From Gammaproteobacteria bacterium (GTDB lineage Bacteria; Pseudomonadota; Gammaproteobacteria; GRL18), in the NCBI GenBank assembly GCA_030632625.1, contig DAOVUK010000049.1, positions 1 to 11,120 of the forward strand: a DNA stretch of 11,120 nt, in the 5' to 3' direction. Below the pieces are notes generated by a model. That model was given only the letters and a program-made list of their open reading frames with translations, had not been told where the DNA came from and searched no databases. This document shows positions 1 through 6,732 of the stretch, one piece after another; position 1 is the first letter of the stretch; each line of letters starts with the position of its first letter. The translations under genes and the position numbers were made by a program.

Positions 1-758
1 TGAAAAAGACGCTTGATATTATCATCAATAGTAATGCCGTCTTGATGCTCAAGAAGCGTAAACTTATCAGGATTATCCTGTAAGGGTTTAGTGAACTCTT
101 CAGAGAAAACCGGACAACGCTGCAGAACACGCACAAAACTCGTCCCTCTGTGCTGGTGCGCTGCTTTAATGGTTTCATATAACAAGGGTGGATTCCAGTC
201 TACAACCTGTGCAACAAAAGAAATATTGGTAATACCCAGAGTAATAGTCAGAGGATTCAATGGCGGTAATATTGCACCATGGGGGTGAGTATTAGTCTTA
301 GTTCCCTGTTTTGTTGTTGGTGATGTCTGTTTCTTTGTTAAGCCATAAATACCATTATCAAATACTAAAATAACCATATCCATATTAAGATGCAGAGAAT
401 GCAGCCATGGGCCTGCACCAATAGAAAAACAATCACCATCTCCAGTGGCCACCCAGACATCTAAATCAGGACGGCGGGATTTTATGCCATTAGCAACGGG
501 TAAAGCACGGCCATGCAGACCGTGAAAACCATAAGTGCCCATATAATGAGGCATACGACTGGAACAACCAATGCCTGATACGGCGACACTCATCTCAGGT
601 GCCACCTGAGCATCACGCAAGACACGATGCACGGTATTTAATATGGCAAAATCACCACAACCGGAACACCAGCGAACATCACCGCCGGCACCGTAATCAT
701 CCAGTGTAAAGTAACGTTCGAAAACTTCTAAAGACCAATCTGCTTTAATACCAAACAT
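1..758 (-). CDS. korB: 2-oxoglutarate:ferredoxin oxidoreductase, beta subunit (partial, C-terminus beyond the window)
   Basis: This is the thiamine-diphosphate subunit of a CoA-acylating 2-oxoacid:ferredoxin oxidoreductase. With KorA it interconverts 2-oxoglutarate + CoA and succinyl-CoA + CO2 in the cytoplasm, using ferredoxin. At least 252 residues are encoded and no stop is reached at the window edge. Residues 29-36 read RWCSGCGD; C31, C34, C65 (GIGCS) and C215 (QRCP) are the four expected [4Fe-4S] ligands. The ThDP/Mg site is GDGD at 106-109 with N135 in FDNGIYGLT. The stretch KKQTSPT at 142-148 followed by a TKT segment is of KorB type rather than pyruvate-oxidoreductase type, but substrate choice is an inference. 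The ATG has a good AAGGA eight bases upstream. It lies 44 bases after korA, so the two are almost certainly co-transcribed. A longer tail is lost to the left. Confidence 0.93.
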   Translation of the reverse strand, partial: MFGIKADWSLEVFERYFTLDDYGAGGDVRWCSGCGDFAILNTVHRVLRDAQVAPEMSVAVSGIGCSSRMPHYMGTYGFHGLHGRALPVANGIKSRRPDLDVWVATGDGDCFSIGAGPWLHSLHLNMDMVILVFDNGIYGLTKKQTSPTTKQGTKTNTHPHGAILPPLNPLTITLGITNISFVAQVVDWNPPLLYETIKAAHQHRGTSFVRVLQRCPVFSEEFTKPLQDNPDKFTLLEHQDGITIDDNIKRLF

Positions 759-802
759 AATATTTTTCCTTAACCCTGCTCTTACTCTTAAAAGCTTGAC
801 CG

Positions 803-2728
803 TTATGCATGCATCGCGTCAAGACGCTTACTTAGTTCTTCAATCAGCAAGCCAGGCTGTAATGGATGACCATAGACAACTGACCAGCAGTCAATATCGA
901 CCACAAACTGGGCGCGCAAAACATTAGCCAATTGTGCATAACGTCTGTTTTCTTCAGTTATCATTGGCTCACCAGGTTGATCACTATAGTTAATTTCAAT
1001 GGTCATCACTTTCTTATAACGATTGAAGATGTCTTTCAGGCCGGGTTCTAAGGGTGATAAAAAGCGCAAATGAAGCGAGGCTATTTTATGACCTTGCTGT
1101 TTTAAAATATCAACCGCTTCTTCAATGGCACCAATCGTTGACCCCCAGGCAACAACTAATAAGTCACCCTCATCTTGTTGCGCATCCACGCCGTGAATAA
1201 CAGGCGGTTTCAAGGTGCTTTGTAATGCCGCTATTTTACGACTGCGATGTTGTGATGTCAGCTGGTTAGTTTCTGAGTTATAAGACACTTTGCTGCGTTC
1301 TGTATGTGAAAGTCCGGTGAGAACATACATACCATCTGCTTGCCCGGGAATGGGTCTTTGTGACAAGCCGGTATTTTCATCCCAGTCATAAGCGGGTATT
1401 TTTTTGTCCCATGGCGATTGATCAACGGGTGCTGAAAACCACTCTTCTTTAATTTCAGGACGAAGCCATGGCTGTACGCCTGTTGCTAAATTTGCATCGG
1501 TTAACATAATGACCGGTGTTCTGAATTCTTCGGACAGTTTACGCGCCATAATAACAAACTCAAAACATTCAGGAATGGTCGCGGCGGCAATCACAATTTT
1601 TGGTGCATCACCGGGTTCACCATAAAGTGCTGCTAATAAGTCTGACTGTTCCACTTTTGTTGGCAGACCTGTTGAAGGTCCGCCACGCTGAACATCAACA
1701 ATAACCAGAGGCACTTCTGCCATAACGGCCAGGCCAATCATTTCTGTTTTTAACGCCATACCCGGACCGGAGGTAATTGTACAGGCAGTCTTTCCTGCAT
1801 AAGAGGCACCAATGGCAAAACCAATAGCGGCAATTTCATCTTCTGCCTGATGCACAAAACCACCGACATCATGAAACACATCAGCGACATAGTGAGAGGC
1901 TGATGTGGCCGGTGTAATCGGATACATGGAGATCATTTCCATGCCCGAAGCCATGACACCAAGACCCACAGCAGTATTACCATTAGTGACGATAATATCT
2001 TTCAGATGTTTTTCAGAACCTTCATAGGGAGGAATTTCATAGAAATACTCAATATTATTTTTAGCAAACTCATAACCTGAATTAAATAAATCCTGATTTG
2101 GCTTAACGATCTTATCGCCTTTATGTTTAAAGGTATTATGGATCTCATTAAGTCCTAATTGAGCATCACGATTATAGATGCGGCATAACATGCCGAGAAC
2201 GAACATGTTTTTGCCCTTGCGGGCATTTTTAACGATCTTGAGGCATTCCTCTTCTATGGCTAATTCATGAACAATTAAGCCATTTTTCTTGAATTCAGCA
2301 ACCGCAAAAGCATACTCTTCACGAATTTTTTCCTGGGGATCATTGGCCCATTTATTTTCTAATAGAACAATCGTACCTTCTTTGTAGGCACCATTGGCAA
2401 TACGGGCATAAAGTACCTGTTCATTAAAACCAACGACTAAATCAGCTTCATTACCCATATTAGTCATAATTTTTGAACCAACACGAATACGGTTACCACT
2501 ACCCCCTGCCGGAGTACGTGCAGGGGGTTGAATTTCTGCTGGAATGATTTCTACCGTCCAGACACCATTGCCCATTTTACCGCCAATGGTGCCGAATGTT
2601 TGTCCGCATTTCTGTGCGCCTTCACCCGAATCACTGACAATCTCAACAATGTGTTCATTAATTTGCTGAGGTTCCTGTACAGGAAGTTGCCTGGGTATTT
2701 GTCCGGATGTTGTTACTTGATCATTCAT
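803..2728 (-). CDS. korA: 2-oxoglutarate:ferredoxin oxidoreductase, fused gamma-alpha subunit
   Basis: This is the large subunit of the KorAB enzyme, with the gamma domain fused in front of the alpha domains. From the chosen ATG it is 641 residues. The gamma domain covers roughly 28-210 (SDSGEGAQKCGQTFG at 32-46, then PPARTPAGGSGNR at 68-80). The pyrimidine-binding domain starts near 245 with YPITPATSASHY (269-280), the conserved ITSGPGMALKTEM (318-330) and VQRGGPSTGLPT (346-357). A C-terminal transketolase-like domain follows from about 540. Start choice: the reading frame stays open back to a TTG at 2791 and an ATG at 2749, neither with a convincing ribosome site. The ATG at 2728 has AGGA ten bases upstream and leaves the whole gamma domain intact. 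The gene is separated from the upstream NuoF-like gene by a hairpin-rich gap, and may have its own promoter or processed message. Confidence 0.92.
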   Translation of the reverse strand: MNDQVTTSGQIPRQLPVQEPQQINEHIVEIVSDSGEGAQKCGQTFGTIGGKMGNGVWTVEIIPAEIQPPARTPAGGSGNRIRVGSKIMTNMGNEADLVVGFNEQVLYARIANGAYKEGTIVLLENKWANDPQEKIREEYAFAVAEFKKNGLIVHELAIEEECLKIVKNARKGKNMFVLGMLCRIYNRDAQLGLNEIHNTFKHKGDKIVKPNQDLFNSGYEFAKNNIEYFYEIPPYEGSEKHLKDIIVTNGNTAVGLGVMASGMEMISMYPITPATSASHYVADVFHDVGGFVHQAEDEIAAIGFAIGASYAGKTACTITSGPGMALKTEMIGLAVMAEVPLVIVDVQRGGPSTGLPTKVEQSDLLAALYGEPGDAPKIVIAAATIPECFEFVIMARKLSEEFRTPVIMLTDANLATGVQPWLRPEIKEEWFSAPVDQSPWDKKIPAYDWDENTGLSQRPIPGQADGMYVLTGLSHTERSKVSYNSETNQLTSQHRSRKIAALQSTLKPPVIHGVDAQQDEGDLLVVAWGSTIGAIEEAVDILKQQGHKIASLHLRFLSPLEPGLKDIFNRYKKVMTIEINYSDQPGEPMITEENRRYAQLANVLRAQFVVDIDCWSVVYGHPLQPGLLIEELSKRLDAMHA

Positions 2729-2823
2729 CTTATCAGATTCCTGGTTCATAAATTTTCTGAATATTAGTACAGTCAATTGACCATTATTCAATAATTAAAT
2801 TTTTTCTTACTTGCTCTACATCA

Positions 2824-2850
2824 ATCATAAAGCGTATTAAATCATTTCAA
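2824..2850 (-). promoter_or_regulatory. possible weak promoter for korAB
   Basis: On the minus strand TTGAAA (2850-2845) is followed after 15 bases by TATGAT (2829-2824), five of six matches to the -10 consensus. The spacer is shorter than ideal, and the region is AT-rich enough for chance matches. It sits about 100 bases before the chosen korA start, just beyond the hairpin cluster, where an internal promoter would make sense. Confidence 0.25.
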
Positions 2851-2911
2851 TAGCTTGCTCTTGACGGGTGGGCAGGTTCATTCCTAAATAGCTGTTCCAA
2901 TATAGTGAGCA

Positions 2912-2982
2912 TTTCTGATACAGAAACCGTCTATGAATACAGGATGTATTCATAGACTTAGTGTTCACCATTTAGGAACACT
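2912..2982 (-). repeat. three consecutive perfect hairpins between the nuoF-like gene and korA
   Basis: Three inverted repeats lie head to tail directly after the NuoF-like stop codon. In minus-strand order they are AGTGTTC/GAACACT (7 bp, 9-base loop, 2960-2982), GTCTATGAATAC/GTATTCATAGAC (12 bp, 5-base loop, 2929-2957) and TTTCTG/CAGAAA (6 bp, 3-base loop, 2912-2926). A wider inverted pair, TTCCTAAAT at 2881-2889 and ATTTAGGAA at 2970-2978, encloses them. No T-run follows on the minus strand, so a classical intrinsic terminator is not supported. A message-stabilising or processing site, a rho-independent-like attenuator without U-tract, or a small palindromic mobile element are all possible. 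Confidence 0.7.
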
Positions 2983-2985
2983 TAT

Positions 2986-4251
2986 TCAGATGCTAAGTGA
3001 GCTTTTGTATTCATGTTCAAAATGATGCAGTGAGCTGTCAACAATTTTAATGGCACCATCCAGCAGATGACAACGACCGCTGCCGGGTAATATTTTGCAC
3101 AAGTTTATCAACGAATCGAGATCAGCCCCTTTTGCCTGACCGGTATCAATTTTATTGAGTAATTGTGAAATATAAAAAGTACCGGTTTTACATGGGGGAC
3201 ATTGGCCGCAGGATGAATGAGCATAAAAATTAACGTATTCTGTCACACGCTTAACGATTCCAGTCCCTTCAGAGACAACAATCATTGCACCAGTACCCAG
3301 ACTGGATCCCCGCTGCTGGACTGAATCAAAATCTAAAGGCACATCAATGTCCTGGGGTGTCAAAATAGTACTTGAAACACCGCCAGTGAAAACGGCTTTT
3401 AGCTTTTTTTCCAAAAGCATACCATTGCCGTAAGTGTAGATAAGTTCTGATAAGGGAGTACCCATTGGCAGCTCATAGAGGCCGGGATTGAGCACATCAC
3501 CACTGAGACAGTAAATCTTGGTCCCATATGACTCGCCACAACCTAAATCCTGATACCACTTCGCACCATTTTTCAAAATATGAGGCACATTGGCTAATGT
3601 TTCCACATTATTTATCAACGTCGGGCAGCCATGAACGCCTGAAACGGCAGGATAAGGCGGTTTACCCCTGGGAAAAGGAAAATTTCCTTCAACTGACTCA
3701 ATTGCAGCTGTTTCTTCTCCGCCAATATAATGCCCGGAACTTGCCATGACTCGAATATTCAAAGGTTGAGCTAATTTATCTTCAACTCGAGTAAAAAACT
3801 CACTGGCCTGCCATTGTTCCACTGCACTGCGAATACTTTCCAGAGAAGTTTTTTGTTCAGGATTAATATAAAAAACAATATTATTTATATTAGTTGCTAA
3901 AGCAGTAATTAAAGCCCCTTCAATGACCTGATTGGGTGAATTGGATAACAAAAAAACATCTTTAAAGGTTCCAGGCTCATCTTCATTACCATTACAAATA
4001 AGATACTTATCAGGATTGCCCGATTGTTCAGCAACAAACTGCCATTTTTTATAAGAAGGAAAACCACTGCCGCCCAGGCCCCGCAAACCAGCTTCCTGAA
4101 TCACCGGAATAATATCATGCGTAGCAGACAAAGCTTTTTCAAGACCCGCCCCACCATTCCCGTGTAACCAGTCAGTGAGTTCTTTAGCCTGTGATTTGGG
4201 GTGCAGTAAAACATTATTCATAACTTTAGAGTTAATCAGTTGCGAATTCAT
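2986..4251 (-). CDS. NuoF-like NADH-binding FMN/[4Fe-4S] flavoprotein
   Basis: 421 residues, homologous to the NuoF/Nqo1 subunit of complex I and to NADH-accepting subunits of soluble enzymes. The FMN/NADH fold shows GLRGLGGSGFPSYKKW (55-70), NGNEDEPGTFKD (87-98) and YIGGEETAAIESVEG (175-189). The iron-sulfur site is SSCGQCPPCKTGT (346-358) with C348, C351, C354 and a fourth ligand C394 in RCHLLDGA. Length fits a NuoF without an N-terminal thioredoxin-like (NuoE) domain, and no nuoE or other complex I gene is nearby. Its ATG overlaps the stop of the FrdA-like gene as ATGA (4251-4248), with GAGG ten bases upstream inside the previous gene, which indicates translational coupling. From context it probably supplies electrons from NADH to the FrdB/FrdA-like pair, or takes them in reverse. 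An alternative partner is KorAB via ferredoxin. Confidence 0.9.
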   Translation of the reverse strand: MNSQLINSKVMNNVLLHPKSQAKELTDWLHGNGGAGLEKALSATHDIIPVIQEAGLRGLGGSGFPSYKKWQFVAEQSGNPDKYLICNGNEDEPGTFKDVFLLSNSPNQVIEGALITALATNINNIVFYINPEQKTSLESIRSAVEQWQASEFFTRVEDKLAQPLNIRVMASSGHYIGGEETAAIESVEGNFPFPRGKPPYPAVSGVHGCPTLINNVETLANVPHILKNGAKWYQDLGCGESYGTKIYCLSGDVLNPGLYELPMGTPLSELIYTYGNGMLLEKKLKAVFTGGVSSTILTPQDIDVPLDFDSVQQRGSSLGTGAMIVVSEGTGIVKRVTEYVNFYAHSSCGQCPPCKTGTFYISQLLNKIDTGQAKGADLDSLINLCKILPGSGRCHLLDGAIKIVDSSLHHFEHEYKSSLSI

Positions 4252-5897
4252 AAATTACAAACCTCACATTTACTGAACCTGCTTTTTATATCAAGCTTCT
4301 CTTCAGTATCATATTTAGCATAATCAGGAAACAATAAGGGTGATTTTTTTTCCATTGACATGCCGTTTTGCATAAGTTCACGGCGCAGATTGCTGATATG
4401 GTCAATAGAAATCTGTTTATGACCTCTCAGTTGACGCGCTTTAACTGCCTGGAGACCCGCTCTTCGGCCAAAGCTGATAATTTCTAACAAAGCATTGCCC
4501 ATTAACCGGTTTCGACCATGAATGCCGCCACTGATTTCACCGACACAATATAAACCGGGAATGGAAGACAGGCCATTTTCATCAATAATGACACCGCCAT
4601 TCTGGTAATGCAGTGTAGGGTAAATTAACATGGGTACTTTGGTGATATCAATTTTACTCTTTAAACCCAGCTTTATCAGCTTAGGAAAACGTTGTTTCAA
4701 AAGGCCGGGATTTCTTGCTTCAAGTCCGGGGGTATCCAGCCAGACACCTTGTCCGCCTTGTGAATTATCATCAAGAGTAACACCTCTGCCCTCATTACAC
4801 TCTTTAATGATTGCCGCAGCAACAATATCTCTGGGTTTAAGTTCGTCAACAAAACGCTCACCCAAAGCATTGATCATATAAGCACCTGCAGAACGAACCC
4901 CTTCAGTAATTAAGGTACCCGATAAATGCTGCGGAAAGGCCACTCCTGTTGGATGATATTGGAATGAATCCAGATCTCTGAGCTTAGCACCCAGACGATA
5001 GGCTAACACTAAGCCGTCTCCCGTTGCGCCAAAATGGTTAGACGTTGGAAACTGGTTTAAATGCATACGGCCAATACCGCCGGTTGCAACAATAACGGAG
5101 CGAGCCTTAATTTGCACATATCGACAGTCATTCAGTGAAGAAATAATTGCACCGGCACAATGCCCTGATTCATTACTCAGCAGCTCAACACTGGGACAGT
5201 AATCCCGTACATCAATACTACTGTTTTTAACTGATTCACGTAAAATACGCATCATTTCCAGGCCGGTATAATCCCGAAAATAAACCACCCTGTTGGCTGT
5301 TGTACCACCCGCTTTACGTGTCAATAAATCGCCAAACTCATTTAAATCAAACTGCATACCCTGTTGAATAAGCCAACGGATAGTTTCCGGACCATCCATC
5401 ACTAATTTTTTAATTAGTTCTTTTTTACCTTTGTTATGACCTGCTTTTAAAGTGTCATTATAATGGGCCTGAGGTGAATCACTTTTTTCAACGGAAGCCT
5501 GAATGCCGCCTTCGGCCATAACAGTATTGCTGTCACCCAGACGTAACTTAGTCGCTAAAATAACCCTTGCACCTGACTCAGCAGCCATCAATGCAGCCGC
5601 ACAGCCTGCACCGCCGCCGCCAATGACTAATATGTCAGTTTCTTCAATGCGTGCACCGGCTAAATCAGCCGCATCAATACGTGAGTCTGCCTGCAGAATA
5701 TCGGCCAGCTGCTTATGACAGGCATCACCCTTATTGGGACCAACCTGCAGAGTTGTGATGGTTCCCTCACGATGATCAGGATGAAATTGTTTTAACAATA
5801 ATTCTTCATCCGGTATTGCCTGAGGTGCAGGAAAATCTGATTTTTTAAGGTAATTATCCAGTGCCTGCTGATATGAAATAGGCGCATTCAAAGTCAT
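4248..5897 (-). CDS. FrdA/SdhA-like flavoprotein, probable soluble fumarate reductase catalytic subunit
   Basis: 549 residues of the fumarate reductase/succinate dehydrogenase/L-aspartate oxidase family. The FAD-binding Rossmann motif VIGGGGAGCAAA is at 91-102, preceded by an unusual extension of about 85 residues. Family catalytic positions are present: HPTG (315-318), TEGVR (331-335), TLHYQNGG (428-435) and HGRNRL (460-465). The position of the covalent-FAD histidine of membrane Sdh/Frd is occupied in SNTVMAEGG (123-131) by non-histidine residues, so FAD is probably non-covalent. The C-terminal domain is short and ends in KCEVCNL, with a CxxC pair. Its neighbours are a FrdB-like protein upstream and a NuoF-like protein overlapping downstream, and no membrane-anchor gene is present. 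An L-aspartate oxidase role is less likely because a dedicated iron-sulfur partner is encoded. The start is set by the ATGA relay and GGAG eight bases upstream. Confidence 0.88.
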   Translation of the reverse strand: MTLNAPISYQQALDNYLKKSDFPAPQAIPDEELLLKQFHPDHREGTITTLQVGPNKGDACHKQLADILQADSRIDAADLAGARIEETDILVIGGGGAGCAAALMAAESGARVILATKLRLGDSNTVMAEGGIQASVEKSDSPQAHYNDTLKAGHNKGKKELIKKLVMDGPETIRWLIQQGMQFDLNEFGDLLTRKAGGTTANRVVYFRDYTGLEMMRILRESVKNSSIDVRDYCPSVELLSNESGHCAGAIISSLNDCRYVQIKARSVIVATGGIGRMHLNQFPTSNHFGATGDGLVLAYRLGAKLRDLDSFQYHPTGVAFPQHLSGTLITEGVRSAGAYMINALGERFVDELKPRDIVAAAIIKECNEGRGVTLDDNSQGGQGVWLDTPGLEARNPGLLKQRFPKLIKLGLKSKIDITKVPMLIYPTLHYQNGGVIIDENGLSSIPGLYCVGEISGGIHGRNRLMGNALLEIISFGRRAGLQAVKARQLRGHKQISIDHISNLRRELMQNGMSMEKKSPLLFPDYAKYDTEEKLDIKSRFSKCEVCNL

Positions 5898-5948
5898 GAC
5901 AATTCTCCGTTCATGGCTTTTCTCCGTTCATGACTTTTCTCCGTTCAT
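5894..5948 (-). repeat. three 17-bp tandem repeats forming an SD-ATGA relay into the FrdA-like gene
   Basis: Minus-strand units at 5948-5932, 5931-5915 and 5914-5898 read ATGAACGGAGAAAAGTC, with two variants differing by one and two bases. Each carries a start codon and a GGAG Shine-Dalgarno. The FrdB-like stop overlaps the second ATG (ATGA at 5931-5928). That ATG opens MNGEKP-stop (5931-5911), whose TGA overlaps the third ATG at 5914. The third opens MNGELS-stop (5914-5894), whose TGA overlaps the true FrdA-like ATG at 5897. A 17-base unit is 18 minus 1, so every copy preserves the four-base overlap. Confidence 0.92.
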
Positions 5949-6608
5949 GACTGTTACCTGTTCATCATCACTGGTGTCCACATCAAGCTCACCGGTACGA
6001 ATTGCTTCAAGTTGATTGATTAAGTTGGATGGGCGAGTGTGAAAATAACCCGTCACACGTCTGGAAAATAAACCCACATGATTGGGATCAATAAATTCCG
6101 GGCAGCCGGTCATACACAAATTACACATAACACATTCAACAAATAGTTCGCCTGACTCCCGAAAGCGCCCTTTTACGGCTAAATCAACACCCGATTCAAT
6201 ACTAATACCTTTGGGGCATACTTTATCGCAACCACCACAGTGGCGGCATTTTTCAGCTTCAGGGAAAATGCGGTGAAATTCAGTTTGTACGTCCCAGGAA
6301 GTATTGATTTCAGACAAATCATAGGAATGTTGAGAAGGAGTATCAAAAACGGAAAAGAATACATCCATACCTTCTTCAACGAGTAACTGACAGCCCAGCT
6401 CCATTGTTAATTCAGTTGAATCGGCACGACGTACCATAACACTGCAGGAGCCACAGACACCATCAAGACAACCGACACCTTTAACACGTGGATAACCTGC
6501 ATGCCAAAGCGCCTGAATAACTGATAATGTCTTTGGCGCAGTAATTTGCTCGGCATTAATTGTTAAAGTGACTTCATTTTCTGTCTGATTTTTTTTTTCG
6601 TAGTTCAT
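5928..6608 (-). CDS. FrdB-like iron-sulfur subunit (2Fe-2S plus two [4Fe-4S] motifs)
   Basis: 226 residues. The N-terminal plant-type ferredoxin domain has C47, C52, C55 and C73 (GCLDGVCGSC ... LGCQ), as in FrdB/SdhB. The C-terminal domain carries two complete C-x2-C-x2-C-x3-C motifs: CRHCGGCDKVCP (121-132) and CVMCNLCMTGCP (159-170). Canonical FrdB/SdhB binds one [4Fe-4S] and one [3Fe-4S], the latter through a different spacing; here both sites look like [4Fe-4S]. The protein has no CCG domain of heterodisulfide-reductase/thiol:fumarate-reductase type and no membrane segment. It should carry electrons between the NuoF-like and FrdA-like subunits encoded immediately downstream. The start at 6608 is the only internal or upstream methionine that keeps the ferredoxin domain whole. 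It has no Shine-Dalgarno; instead it is the end of a repeated TAATG array. The last codons (MNGEKS) belong to the 17-bp repeat shared with the next gene. Confidence 0.88.
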   Translation of the reverse strand: MNYEKKNQTENEVTLTINAEQITAPKTLSVIQALWHAGYPRVKGVGCLDGVCGSCSVMVRRADSTELTMELGCQLLVEEGMDVFFSVFDTPSQHSYDLSEINTSWDVQTEFHRIFPEAEKCRHCGGCDKVCPKGISIESGVDLAVKGRFRESGELFVECVMCNLCMTGCPEFIDPNHVGLFSRRVTGYFHTRPSNLINQLEAIRTGELDVDTSDDEQVTVMNGEKS

Positions 6609-6682
6609 TAAGAAAGTTCATTAAGAAAGTTCATTAAGTAAGTTCATTAAGTAAGTTCATTAAGTAAGGTTCATTAAGAAAT
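6604..6682 (-). repeat. six 13-bp tandem repeats containing stop-start overlaps, leader of the FrdB-like gene
   Basis: Plus-strand units of TTCATTAAGAAAG or TTCATTAAGTAAG occupy 6604-6616, 6617-6629, 6630-6642, 6643-6655, 6656-6668 and 6670-6682; the last is preceded by one extra G. On the minus strand each unit supplies TTAATGAAC. ATG 6674 opens MNLT-stop, whose TAA overlaps ATG 6660. That opens MNLLNELT-stop, overlapping ATG 6634. That opens MNFLNELS-stop, whose TAA (6610-6608) overlaps the FrdB-like ATG as TAATG. The two interleaved ATGs (6647, 6621) lead instead to a 15-codon out-of-frame peptide. Two units are 26 bases, 27 minus 1, which is why alternate copies chain. Confidence 0.93.
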
Positions 6683-6702
6683 AGGCTTATTTAAGAAGCC
6701 TA
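6682..6702 (-). other. 7-bp hairpin upstream of the 13-bp repeats
   Basis: TAGGCTT (6682-6688) and AAGCCTA (6696-6702) form a perfect 7-bp inverted repeat with a 7-base loop. It lies between the promoter-like site and the first leader ATG, so it could be a 5'-end stabilising hairpin, or an operator if transcription begins inside it. Confidence 0.45.
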
Positions 6703-6703
6703 C

Positions 6704-6732
6704 AATATATCTAAAAAACCGCTAAAAGTCAT
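6704..6732 (-). promoter_or_regulatory. probable promoter for the FrdB-FrdA-NuoF-like operon
   Basis: Minus-strand ATGACT (6732-6727) is followed after exactly 17 bases by TATATT (6709-6704), four and five of six consensus matches. Transcription would start near 6697, giving a leader of about 90 nt made almost entirely of the 13-bp repeat array. Other TATAAT-like strings in this AT-rich gap lack a usable -35 at the right distance. Confidence 0.45.

Noticed and set aside
91..288. 65-codon plus-strand frame
   Set aside because: It lies wholly inside korB on the opposite strand and resembles no protein family.
2729..2791. Longer korA start at TTG 2791 or ATG 2749
   Set aside because: Neither has a convincing ribosome site, and the extra residues add nothing to the gamma domain; ATG 2728 has AGGA ten bases upstream.
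4248..5897. L-aspartate oxidase (NadB)
   Set aside because: Shared family motifs exist, but a dedicated iron-sulfur partner, the N-terminal extension and the absence of nadA/nadC nearby favour a fumarate reductase-type subunit.
6604..6682. CRISPR array
   Set aside because: Units of 13 bp follow each other with no spacers.
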